This document shows, piece by piece, positions 7,540 through 14,650 of a stretch of 40,649 bases of DNA. A program made the position numbers and the translations under genes. The stretch spans positions 203,329-243,977 of the forward strand of contig DASZZN010000033.1 in assembly GCA_035544955.1 (NCBI GenBank). The letters are read 5' to 3'. Origin of the DNA: Candidatus Dormiibacterota bacterium. GTDB taxonomy: Bacteria; Chloroflexota; Dormibacteria; CF-121. Positions within the stretch are counted from its first letter, which is position 1. Each line of letters starts with the position of its first letter. Under the pieces are notes generated by a model, which had not been told where the DNA came from, ran no database searches, and saw only the letters and a program-made list of their open reading frames with translations.

Positions 7540-7548
7540 GGCCCAAAG

Positions 7549-8505
7549 TTACGGGCTGGAGCTAGGCGAGGCTCCGGCGATCGGAGCGATAAAGACATGG
7601 ACCTGGACCGTCTTCTGATTCACCGTGACCCCATCCGGCGGCCGGATGTTAACCGTCCTGACGATGTCGGCCTTGGCGCCGGTGAGGTCGATGGGATCGG
7701 TCGCGAGCAGCGCCAGCCCGGCCAGGATGTTGGCGAGGCCGGTCGCTTGCACGACTTGGGGCGCGACCTGGACGCCGGTCAGCCGGTAGCCTGTGGCTGG
7801 CTGCCCGGTGAGCGTGAACCCGACGCCCTTGTCAACGGTGATGGCGTCGGCCTGGACGACCATTTTCACCGTCACGTTGGCCGGGCTCACGGTCATCGAT
7901 TTTGTCACGGGTTTCTTGTTCTGGTCCCAGAGGACGACCGAGAACGGCTGCGTGAAGCCGGGGGCGTTGACCGAGTCCATTTCAATGAGAACCACCGCCT
8001 GGATGCCCGCCAACTGGCTCTTCGGTCCGTCGACGCGGACGCTCGGCGGTGTCACTGTGGTGGCGGCGGTCTGCTCATGGTAGCCGGACACAAGGGCCTT
8101 GACCCGTTCGATCGAAACCGGCAGGTTGCTCGATCCCAGCTCGTCGATCGTGACGGACACCGAGCTGGGCGCGACAACGGTGATCGACGGGTCGGAGTTA
8201 TTGACCCGGATAGGGACGTCATTCTTTCCGACCTTTACTCCGGAAAAATTGCCGGTGATATGCAGCATGCCCGGGTTGACGCGCAGCAGGGCATCAAACG
8301 ACCGCATATGGTCGGTGGTCCCGATGGCGGTGATCGTGACCGACGGCACGTCGCCGACCAGGACGAGCCCAGAAGGCACCGCGGGCGTGTCCATCTTCAA
8401 GCTGTACTTGTGATCCTGAGTAGGGTTCTGGGCGTAGGCGACCACGCTCCAGAGCGCGACAGCAAATGCGATCGCCAGCAGCTTGAGTCGGAGGTTGGCG
8501 AGCAG
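7549..8505 (-). CDS. cdaR: YbbR-domain protein CdaR, regulator of CdaA (start uncertain)
   Basis: CdaR is the membrane-anchored extracytoplasmic partner that tunes the diadenylate cyclase CdaA. The product has an N-terminal hydrophobic anchor (LLANLRLKLLAIAFAVALWS) and then several YbbR-type beta domains rich in V, T and P, ending in a serine/proline tail. The first GTG (8445) would cut the anchor in half, so the real start must be upstream. No ATG, GTG or TTG is in frame there. A CTG at 8505, or an ATC/ATA at 8508/8514, would give a complete anchor. I use 8505. It lies 25 bases after the cdaA stop. Sequence similarity between YbbR proteins is low, so the call rests on context and topology. 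Confidence 0.82.
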   Translation of the reverse strand: MLANLRLKLLAIAFAVALWSVVAYAQNPTQDHKYSLKMDTPAVPSGLVLVGDVPSVTITAIGTTDHMRSFDALLRVNPGMLHITGNFSGVKVGKNDVPIRVNNSDPSITVVAPSSVSVTIDELGSSNLPVSIERVKALVSGYHEQTAATTVTPPSVRVDGPKSQLAGIQAVVLIEMDSVNAPGFTQPFSVVLWDQNKKPVTKSMTVSPANVTVKMVVQADAITVDKGVGFTLTGQPATGYRLTGVQVAPQVVQATGLANILAGLALLATDPIDLTGAKADIVRTVNIRPPDGVTVNQKTVQVHVFIAPIAGASPSSSP

Positions 8506-8530
8506 GATGGTTATCTTACCCGGCCCCGCG

Positions 8531-9370
8531 CTATCGACGCCAGACAGGGAGCGGCGGACGATGGAGCTCGGTACGGGGCTGGAGCAGCGAGGTCAGCACC
8601 TGCCGCAGCCGGTCGGGGTCGAGGTTGCGCAGGAGCTTTCCCTCGTGGGCCACGGCGATCTGGCCGAGCTCCTCGCTGAGGATCAGGACGACGGCGTCCG
8701 TCTGCATCGAGAGGCCGAGCCCGGCGCGGTGGCGGGTTCCCATCCGTTCGCGGACTGTCCCTTCCTCCGCCAGGGGTAGGACGCAGCCGGCGGCCAGGAT
8801 CTGGTTTCCGCGGACGATGACGGCACCATCGTGGAGCGGCGAGTTCGGGAAGAAGATCGCCTCCAGGAATTCCGCGGTGAGCTCGCCATTGATCCGGATG
8901 CCGCTGTTGGCGTAGTTCTCCAATCCGGTTTCCTTCTCGAAGACGATTAGCGCTCCGGTGAAGCGCTGCGTCAGCTTGGTGGTGGCCCGGATCACCTCGT
9001 CGATCATCCGGTTGAAGATCTGGAGGTTGTAGTGCGCCAGCGGGCGGCCGATGAAACCGATCCGCCCGAACTGGTCGAGCGCTCGGCGGATCTCCGGCTG
9101 GAAGAGCACGATGATGCCGACCAGGATGGCGGGGGCGGCATTACGGAAGATCCAGGAGAGGAGGCGCAGATCGAGCAGGCTGGCGAGCAGGCCGATCAGG
9201 GCGAGGAGGAGCACGCCGAACATCAGCTGGACAGCCTGGGTCCCCCGGACCAGCAGGAACAGCCGGTAGAGGAAGAACGCCACCAGGCCGATGTCGATCA
9301 CGTCGAGAACGTGCCGCCAGATGTTCCCGCTCTGAAGGAACACCAGGATGTCGCGCAAGATGACGTCCAC
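8531..9370 (-). CDS. cdaA: Diadenylate cyclase CdaA
   Basis: CdaA makes cyclic di-AMP from two ATP. The 279-residue protein has three N-terminal membrane segments (about residues 23-42, 46-66 and 71-90) and then a DAC domain with both catalytic motifs: DGA at 181-183 (SPLHDGAVIV) and RHR at 213-215 (GTRHRAGLGLS). This is the membrane-bound CdaA architecture and not DisA. The start is a GTG at 9370. Only 25 bases separate it from the divergent hydrolase gene, and a direct repeat CACTAG-cggt-CACTAG (plus-strand 9368-9383) covers the start. It heads the cluster cdaA-cdaR-glmS. Confidence 0.95.
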   Translation of the reverse strand: MDVILRDILVFLQSGNIWRHVLDVIDIGLVAFFLYRLFLLVRGTQAVQLMFGVLLLALIGLLASLLDLRLLSWIFRNAAPAILVGIIVLFQPEIRRALDQFGRIGFIGRPLAHYNLQIFNRMIDEVIRATTKLTQRFTGALIVFEKETGLENYANSGIRINGELTAEFLEAIFFPNSPLHDGAVIVRGNQILAAGCVLPLAEEGTVRERMGTRHRAGLGLSMQTDAVVLILSEELGQIAVAHEGKLLRNLDPDRLRQVLTSLLQPRTELHRPPLPVWRR

Positions 9371-9395
9371 TAGCGGTCACTAGTATCGTCTAACC

Positions 9396-10181
9396 TTGGC
9401 CGAGCAGCCACCCGACTTCCGTCCGCTCAGGGTGGTGTATTCCGTCCCTGGGATGGATCGGATTCAACGCCAGCGTGACCTCGTTTACAAGTCATTGCCA
9501 GCCGGGACGCTCCTCATGGATATCTACCGGCCTGCCCCCGCCGCGGGAGGGGCACTCCCGGCGGTGATCCTTGTCCATGGAGACGGCCCGGCGGACTGGT
9601 TGAAGGACATCAAGGACTGGGGCCAGTACGTGTCGTGGGGAGAACTGCTCGCGGCATCAGGCTTGGTCGCGATTACGTTCAACCACCGTTCAACCCAAGG
9701 ATGGATCCGCATTCCTGACGCAGCAGTGGATGTCGAGGATCTCGTGGCGCTCGTCCGGGCTCGGGCGAGCACCTGGAATGTTGATCCCGATCGACTCGCC
9801 ATCTGGGTCGCGTCAGCGGGAGGCTTCCTGGGTGCGCACGTGGCGGTCACGAACCGACCGGGCGTGCGAAGCCTGGTGGTTTATTACGGATCGATGGTGC
9901 CGCCACCTGTGGCTGGCGTTGAGCTCGAGCGGTTTTCGGCGCCACTCCGGATGGGCAAGAATGGGCCATCGATCTTCGTGGCCAGGGCGGGACTTGACCA
10001 TGCGGGACTCAACGAGACGCTCGATCGTTTCGCAGACTCGGCCCTGAAGGCGGGCCTCGACCTAGAACTTCATAACCACGCCGATGGGAGGCACGCATTC
10101 GATGTCCTCGACCCTAGCCCCCGGTCGCGCGAGATCATCGCCCGCAGTATCGACTTCCTGAAATCGCGGTTATTGTCTTAG
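9396..10181 (+). CDS. Alpha/beta hydrolase, BD-FAE/dienelactone-hydrolase-like
   Basis: The product has the alpha/beta-hydrolase order: LPAVILVHGDG (oxyanion region, residues 54-64), a nucleophile elbow VASAGG with Ser140, Asp201 in ARAGLDHAG, and His233 in DGRHAFDV. The elbow is VxSxG in place of GxSxG, which is uncommon but tolerated in this superfamily. No signal peptide is evident, so it is probably cytoplasmic. The substrate cannot be told; small esters are likely. The longest frame starts at TTG 9396. An ATG at 9453 (MDRIQRQRDLVY) is a good alternative because TAACCT at 9390-9395 resembles a -10 box that would leave the TTG untranscribed. It is the first gene of a three-gene plus-strand island. 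Confidence 0.8.
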   Translation: MAEQPPDFRPLRVVYSVPGMDRIQRQRDLVYKSLPAGTLLMDIYRPAPAAGGALPAVILVHGDGPADWLKDIKDWGQYVSWGELLAASGLVAITFNHRSTQGWIRIPDAAVDVEDLVALVRARASTWNVDPDRLAIWVASAGGFLGAHVAVTNRPGVRSLVVYYGSMVPPPVAGVELERFSAPLRMGKNGPSIFVARAGLDHAGLNETLDRFADSALKAGLDLELHNHADGRHAFDVLDPSPRSREIIARSIDFLKSRLLS

Positions 10182-10206
10182 GCCAGCTGAGCCTAGGCCA
10201 ACCGTT

Positions 10207-10212
10207 TAGACT
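10207..10212 (+). promoter_or_regulatory. Candidate -10 box (TAGACT) for a leaderless transcript
   Basis: TAGACT fits the TANNNT -10 pattern common in GC-rich bacteria. It ends six bases before the ATG at 10219, so transcription would begin at or next to the start codon, giving leaderless mRNA for the small membrane peptide. No convincing -35 box is seen. Confidence 0.35.
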
Positions 10213-10218
10213 CCAAGG

Positions 10219-10371
10219 ATGATTTTGAGTATGGCGGCCGCTCTCATCGTGCCCCTGATCTCGACGGCTATTACGACCAGCAAGATCATCGCCGGCGTGG
10301 TGGTCCTGGTCATCCTCATCGCCGCGGTTGTCTGGTGGATGTCGCGGCGTCGAGGTAGCCCTCGAGCGTAG
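10219..10371 (+). CDS. Small single-span membrane peptide, unknown function
   Basis: A 50-codon frame starts at ATG 10219 (MILSMAAALIVPLISTA...) and ends with TAG at 10369. A second ATG at 10231 would give 46 residues. The chain is a long hydrophobic stretch (KIIAGVVVLVILIAAVVWWM) followed by an arginine-rich end (SRRRGSPRA), which by the positive-inside rule suggests a single span with the C-terminus in the cytoplasm. I do not recognise the family. It lies between a hydrolase and an MFS exporter on the same strand, 37 bases after the former. Coding is supported by the clear membrane pattern and the placed -10 box, not by homology. Confidence 0.5.
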   Translation: MILSMAAALIVPLISTAITTSKIIAGVVVLVILIAAVVWWMSRRRGSPRA

Positions 10372-10405
10372 CCCGGATCTAACCGTCGGCGTCGTCATCG
10401 GCTGC

Positions 10406-10411
10406 TAGCCT
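10406..10411 (+). promoter_or_regulatory. Candidate -10 box (TAGCCT) for the MFS gene
   Basis: TAGCCT ends nine bases before ATG 10421, so a transcript starting around 10418-10421 would be leaderless or nearly so. The same GCTAGCCT string occurs before the S9 peptidase gene (TAGCCT at 35346-35351). No clear -35 box accompanies either. Confidence 0.3.
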
Positions 10412-11680
10412 GTGCCGGCAATGCTGGGAGGCAGTCGGCTCTGGCGTCACCCCGACTTCCTGAAGCTCTGGTCGGGCCAGACCATCAGCGTGATCGGCGG
10501 CGAGATCACCGTGCTCGCCTTGCCCACCCTCGCCATCCTGCAGTTCCACACCAGCGCGATGGTCATCGGGCTGCTCGTCGGGACCCAACGGCTCCCCTTC
10601 CTCGTCCTCACGCTCTTCACCGGCGTCCTCGCCGACCGTGTTCGACGCCGGCCCCTGATGATCATCGCCGATGCCGGACGAGCGATCGCGCTGGCGTCGA
10701 TCCCGCTGGCCTTTCTGCTCAACGGCCTGACGCTCGCCCAGCTCTTCGTGGTCGCGCTCTGCATGGGAATCGGGAACGTCCTCTTCGACGTCGCCTACCT
10801 CGCCTACCTGCCCTCCCTCGTCGGCAAGGCGGACATCGTGGAGGGAAACAACAAGCTGAACACGAGCTTCTCCATCGCCCTGCTTGCCGGGCCGGGCCTA
10901 GGTGGCGTCCTCGTGCAGGCGATCGGCGCGGCGCGCACGATCGGCATCAACGCCTTCTCCTACGTGATCTCGGTTCTTACGCTGCTCTGGATCCGCGAGC
11001 CCGAACCGCTGCCCAGGAGGGTCGGCGCGCAATCCAGCGTGATGGCCGAGCTGCGGGAGGGCATTCGCCTGGTCTTTCACCATCCGCTCCTACGCAGCCT
11101 GCTGGCCATGATGACAAGCCTTTCGATCGCGGAGCAGCTCGCCCTTCCGATCTACCTCGTCTTTTTCTACCGCCAGCTCCACCTGACCCCGGCCGAAGCG
11201 GGCCTCATCTTCGCCGCCTTCGGGGTTGGCGCCCTCGTCGGCTCCGTACTGTCCAGCCGGTTGGTGGCGACGCTGGGCCTGGGGCGCGCGATCCTCGTGG
11301 GGGTGAGCGGCTCGCCGGTCGGTCTCGCCATGATCCCGCTCGCACTCTTCCTCCCCCCGGTCCCCTGGCTCTGTTTCGCGAACTTCGTCGCCGCCGTCGC
11401 GATCACCGTGATGGACATTCAGCAGGTCAGCCTCAGGCAATCGTTAACCCCCTCCCATCTGCAAGGACGCATGAACGCGACCTTCCGCACGTTCTTTTGG
11501 GGCGTCTGGCCTCTGGCCAATTTCGCCGGCGGCTTCCTCGCCGATCGCATCGGATTCGTGCCCACCTTCCTGATCGCCGCCGGGGTGGGACTGCTCCCGG
11601 TCATCATCGTGATCGCGACGCCGATCGGCCGGCTGCGGACCCACGCCGAGGTCGCGCCCGAGCGGGCACAGCCCGGGTAA
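10412..11680 (+). CDS. MFS transporter, DHA3/EntS-like exporter
   Basis: The product of about 420 residues has roughly twelve hydrophobic segments and begins with the DHA3 pattern HPDFLKLWSGQTISVIGGEITVLALP. The cytoplasmic loop GVLADRVRRRPLMIIADAGRA matches the major-facilitator signature between helices 2 and 3, and FAGGFLADRIGF is its counterpart in the second half. Proteins of this group export drugs, macrolides or siderophores; the substrate here cannot be predicted. The frame opens at GTG 10412, but the ATG at 10421 is the likelier start given the -10 box directly upstream. The gene converges with rpsI, with a GC-rich palindrome in the 29-base gap. Confidence 0.9.
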   Translation: MPAMLGGSRLWRHPDFLKLWSGQTISVIGGEITVLALPTLAILQFHTSAMVIGLLVGTQRLPFLVLTLFTGVLADRVRRRPLMIIADAGRAIALASIPLAFLLNGLTLAQLFVVALCMGIGNVLFDVAYLAYLPSLVGKADIVEGNNKLNTSFSIALLAGPGLGGVLVQAIGAARTIGINAFSYVISVLTLLWIREPEPLPRRVGAQSSVMAELREGIRLVFHHPLLRSLLAMMTSLSIAEQLALPIYLVFFYRQLHLTPAEAGLIFAAFGVGALVGSVLSSRLVATLGLGRAILVGVSGSPVGLAMIPLALFLPPVPWLCFANFVAAVAITVMDIQQVSLRQSLTPSHLQGRMNATFRTFFWGVWPLANFAGGFLADRIGFVPTFLIAAGVGLLPVIIVIATPIGRLRTHAEVAPERAQPG

Positions 11681-11689
11681 CAGGAGTGA

Positions 11690-11705
11690 ACGCGGCCGGC
11701 CGCGT
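11690..11705. terminator. GC-rich palindrome between convergent MFS gene and rpsI
   Basis: ACGCGGCCGGCCGCGT is a perfect 16-base palindrome and can fold as a six-pair hairpin with a CCGG loop on either strand. It sits in the 29-base gap between two convergent genes, directly after the rpsI stop, where a two-way terminator is expected. There is no U-tract on either side, so ordinary intrinsic termination is doubtful. Confidence 0.4.
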
Positions 11706-11709
11706 CCGG

Positions 11710-12108
11710 TTAGCGCTTGGTGTACTGCGGGGCTTTGCGGGCGCGCTTGAGGCCGGGCTTCTTCCGTTCCTTCATGCGCGGGTCGCGGGTCAGCATACCG
11801 TGCTTCTTCAACACGGGCCGCATCGCCAGGTCGGCCACGCACAAAGCGCGGGCGATGCCGTGCTGCACAGCCCCGGCCTGGCCGGACATGCCGCCGCCAT
11901 CGACCATGGCGCTGACGTTGAAACGCTTGCTGGTCTCGGTGAGCTTGAGGGGCTCGACCACTACCATCTCCAGCATCCGCCGGCCGAAGTACTGCAGCGG
12001 CGGCTTGTTGTTCACCGTGATCGTGCCCTCACCGGGATAGAGGCGAACACGCGCGACAGCATTCTTGCGCCGTCCGGTGCCGTAGTAGTAGGTGGCGTTA
12101 TCGGCCAA
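11710..12108 (-). CDS. rpsI: 30S ribosomal protein S9
   Basis: The 132-residue product shows the S9 signatures [40 protein letters not shown] and the end RKAPQYTKR, whose last residues reach toward the P-site tRNA in the small subunit. It is the last gene of the long ribosomal cluster and pairs with rplM as in most bacteria. The ATG at 12108 overlaps the rplM stop by 11 bases, longer than the usual four-base ATGA coupling seen elsewhere in this cluster. Confidence 0.98.
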   Translation of the reverse strand: MADNATYYYGTGRRKNAVARVRLYPGEGTITVNNKPPLQYFGRRMLEMVVVEPLKLTETSKRFNVSAMVDGGGMSGQAGAVQHGIARALCVADLAMRPVLKKHGMLTRDPRMKERKKPGLKRARKAPQYTKR

Positions 12109-12571
12109 TGACTTCTATATCTCCTTTACTTCCGAAGCGGATTGGCACCGGCTGCTGCGCCTTGTGCGGATGCGCGTCGCCGACGTAAACCTTCAAGCGG
12201 CGAAGCTGTTCCTTGCCCAGCGTCCCATGCTGCAGCATCCCGGACACCGCGTGCCGGAAGGGATAGGTCGGATGCTTGACGACCATGTCGCCGTAGGCGC
12301 GCTTGCGAAGGCCGCCGGGATAGCCGGTGTACGAGGTGTAGATCTTGTCGGTCGGCTTCTTGCCGGTCACCTTGATTCCCTTGACGTTGACGACGATGAC
12401 GTGGTCGCCCGTGTTCAGGTGTGGGGTGTACATCGGCTTGTGCTTGCCGCGCAGCACTTTCGCCACGTTGGCCGCAAGCCGGCCCAGCGTCTGCCCGTTG
12501 GCATCCACGATGTACCAGCCGGCCGTGATCTCCGATGGTTTGGCGGTGTAGGTCTTTCCTGGTTGTGGCAT
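12098..12571 (-). CDS. rplM: 50S ribosomal protein L13
   Basis: L13 is an early-assembling large-subunit protein. The product of 157 residues contains [59 protein letters not shown] and the conserved [18 protein letters not shown]. The frame is open upstream to 12703, but that part lies inside truA and is not L13-like. The ATG at 12571 ([12 protein letters not shown]), four bases after the truA stop, is the natural start. Confidence 0.98.
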   Translation of the reverse strand: MPQPGKTYTAKPSEITAGWYIVDANGQTLGRLAANVAKVLRGKHKPMYTPHLNTGDHVIVVNVKGIKVTGKKPTDKIYTSYTGYPGGLRKRAYGDMVVKHPTYPFRHAVSGMLQHGTLGKEQLRRLKVYVGDAHPHKAQQPVPIRFGSKGDIEVIGR

Positions 12572-12575
12572 CGCT

Positions 12576-13301
12576 CTAGTACTCCACCGCAACCTGTACC
12601 AGCCCCTGGGCTGGCGCGAGGCGTAATCCGGTCGTCGACCCGCCCAGCAGGGCATCGATCCATTCCACCGGCTGGCGGCGGCGACCGACGTCGACCAGCG
12701 CACCGGCGATGCGGCGCACCATGCCGTAGAGAAAGGCGTCGGCCGCGACCGCGATCGTGACCCAGTCGCCGGCGCCGCTCACCTTGACCTCGTGGACATG
12801 GCGCACGGTGTGGCCGCCGGGTCGCGGGCTCCGGCCGAATGCGCGGAAGTCGTGCCTCCCGGCCAGGCGGTCCCCGGCCGCCTGCATGGCGGTGACGTCC
12901 AGCGTGTCATGCAGGCCCCAGGCGTACTGCCGCTGGTACGCGCCCCGGGGGAGCGCCTGGCGGATCCGGTAGGCGTAGAGGCGGGCCCGCGCCGAGTAGC
13001 GGGCGTTGAAGCTGTCATCGACGGCTTCGGCACGCCGAACCGCGATGTCCGGAGCCAGGCGGGCGTTGAGCGCGCCAGGCAATTGTTCAACCGGAAACGC
13101 GCGCTCGAGGCGGAAGTTGACCACCTGACCGAGCGCATGCACGCCGGCATCGGTGCGGCCGGCAGCCGTCAGCAGCGGTGATTCGCCGGTGAGGGACTGG
13201 ACCGCCTCCCGCAACGCCCCTTCGACCGTCGGTGCGCCCGCCTGTGCCTGCCACCCCTGGTAGCGCGTGCCTTCGTACTCGATGGTGAGTTTGACGTTCA
13301 T
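12576..13301 (-). CDS. truA: tRNA pseudouridine(38-40) synthase TruA
   Basis: TruA converts uridines 38-40 of the tRNA anticodon arm to pseudouridine. The 241-residue product has the catalytic aspartate in AAGRTDAGVHALGQV, an N-terminal KLTIEYEGTRYQGWQAQ, FNARYSARARLYAYRI, HDFRAFG and AFLYGMVRRIAGALVDVG. Its ATG overlaps the rplQ stop by four bases, so it is translated as part of the alpha-operon end. The position between rplQ and rplM-rpsI is a common bacterial arrangement. Confidence 0.97.
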   Translation of the reverse strand: MNVKLTIEYEGTRYQGWQAQAGAPTVEGALREAVQSLTGESPLLTAAGRTDAGVHALGQVVNFRLERAFPVEQLPGALNARLAPDIAVRRAEAVDDSFNARYSARARLYAYRIRQALPRGAYQRQYAWGLHDTLDVTAMQAAGDRLAGRHDFRAFGRSPRPGGHTVRHVHEVKVSGAGDWVTIAVAADAFLYGMVRRIAGALVDVGRRRQPVEWIDALLGGSTTGLRLAPAQGLVQVAVEY

Positions 13302-13654
13302 CGGTCGACGAGCTCTACCAGGACCATCGGCGCGCCGTCGCCCTGGCGTGGGCCAATCTTCAGCACACGGGTATAGCCGCCCGGGCGCTCCTTCATGCGC
13401 GGCATCAGCTTGGTGAAGAGGCGCTCGGTGACCTCACGGTCTTCCACGATCGCGTCCACCGCCCGGCGGGCGGCGACGTTGTCGTTCTTGGCCGTTGTGA
13501 TGACCGTCTCAACCCAGCGGCGCAGCTCCTTACCCTTGGCCTCGGTTGTTTCGATGCGGCCGTGGTCGAGCAGGGACGTGACCAGGTTGCGGCGCATCGC
13601 CTTGCGATGCGCCGTGCTCCGGCTGAACTTGCGTCCCGCCTTCTGATGCCGCAC
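13298..13654 (-). CDS. rplQ: 50S ribosomal protein L17
   Basis: The 118-residue product begins MRHQKAGRKFSRSTAHRKAMRRNLVTSLL, the L17 signature, and continues with IETTEAKGKELRRWVETVITTAK and RLFTKLMPRMKERPGGYTRVLKIGPRQGDGAPMV. L17 sits near the peptide exit tunnel. It follows rpoA by 14 bases and overlaps truA by four bases. Length and sequence are normal. Confidence 0.98.
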   Translation of the reverse strand: MRHQKAGRKFSRSTAHRKAMRRNLVTSLLDHGRIETTEAKGKELRRWVETVITTAKNDNVAARRAVDAIVEDREVTERLFTKLMPRMKERPGGYTRVLKIGPRQGDGAPMVLVELVDR

Positions 13655-13668
13655 CCGCCGCTGGCCTC

Positions 13669-14625
13669 CTAGACCAGGACCTTGGTCAGCTCTTCCGGCG
13701 TCAGGAAGCCGCGCTGAACCAATTTTTCCTTGATCTCGTCCAAGGACTTCCGGCCGAAGTTGCGCAGGCTCAGCAGGTCCTCCTCGCGCAGCGCTACCAG
13801 CTGGCCAATCTTAGTGATCTCATTGGCTTTCAGGCAGTTGAGGGCGCGAACGGAAAGATCGAGGTCCTCGATCGGCGTGTCCGCCAGGCGCGAGGAGACG
13901 TCATTTCCTTTCTGCTGAGGCACGTCGGCATCCTTGATCCGCTCGGTGAAGCGGGTGAAGAGGCCCAGGTGCGACGTGAACTGCTTGGCCGCCTCGCTGA
14001 TGGCCTGATCCGGAACGATCGTCCCATCGGTCCAGACCTCGAGGATCAGCTTGTCCCAGTCCGTTTCCTGGCCGACGCGGGTCTTCTCGATGAGGAAGTT
14101 GGCCTTCACTACCGGGCTGAAGATGGCATCGATCGGAATCACGCCGATCGGCTGGCCTTCCTTCTTGTTCCGCTCGGCGGGCACATAGCCCTTGCCGCGC
14201 TCGACCGTCAGCTCCATGCGGAGCCGGCCCTTGTTGCTGTCGAGGGTGCAGATGTAGAGCTCGGGGTTGACGATCTCGACGTCACTCGGCGCCTGGATGT
14301 CCGACGCCTTGACCTCGCGCGGGCCGGTTACGTCCAGCGTGAGGCGGACGGGGTCGTCACTGTAGGAGATCAGGTTCAGCCCCTTGAGGTTGAGGATGAT
14401 CTCGGTCACGTCTTCCTTGACGTATGGGATCGAGGAAAACTCGTGCGCCACACCCTCGATCGAGACCGAGGTGACGGCGGCGCCCTTCAGCGTGGAGAGC
14501 AGGACGCGGCGCAGCGCGTTGCCGAGCGTTGTGCCGAAGCCGGGCTCCAGCGGCTCGATCTCGAACTTTCCATAAGTGGCGGAGTTCTCGATGCTTTTGA
14601 CTTGGGGTTGGGCGATATCGATCAT
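13669..14625 (-). CDS. rpoA: DNA-directed RNA polymerase alpha subunit
   Basis: The 318-residue protein has the assembly domain at the N-terminus (YGKFEIEPLEPGFGTTLGNALRRVLLSTLKGAAVTSVSIEG) and, after a linker near residues 230-245, the promoter- and activator-binding C-terminal domain (IEDLDLSVRALNCLKANEI, LRNFGRKSLDEIKEKL). It scaffolds beta and beta' and contacts UP elements. It follows rpsD with a 25-base gap, as in the standard alpha operon. Confidence 0.99.
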   Translation of the reverse strand: MIDIAQPQVKSIENSATYGKFEIEPLEPGFGTTLGNALRRVLLSTLKGAAVTSVSIEGVAHEFSSIPYVKEDVTEIILNLKGLNLISYSDDPVRLTLDVTGPREVKASDIQAPSDVEIVNPELYICTLDSNKGRLRMELTVERGKGYVPAERNKKEGQPIGVIPIDAIFSPVVKANFLIEKTRVGQETDWDKLILEVWTDGTIVPDQAISEAAKQFTSHLGLFTRFTERIKDADVPQQKGNDVSSRLADTPIEDLDLSVRALNCLKANEITKIGQLVALREEDLLSLRNFGRKSLDEIKEKLVQRGFLTPEELTKVLV

Positions 14626-14650
14626 GGTTCTCCTTGTATGAATGGGTTCG

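Noticed and set aside
7460-7548. glmS ribozyme
   Set aside because: The leader is only 89 bases and lacks the conserved ribozyme core and cleavage-site context; only simple inverted repeats are present.
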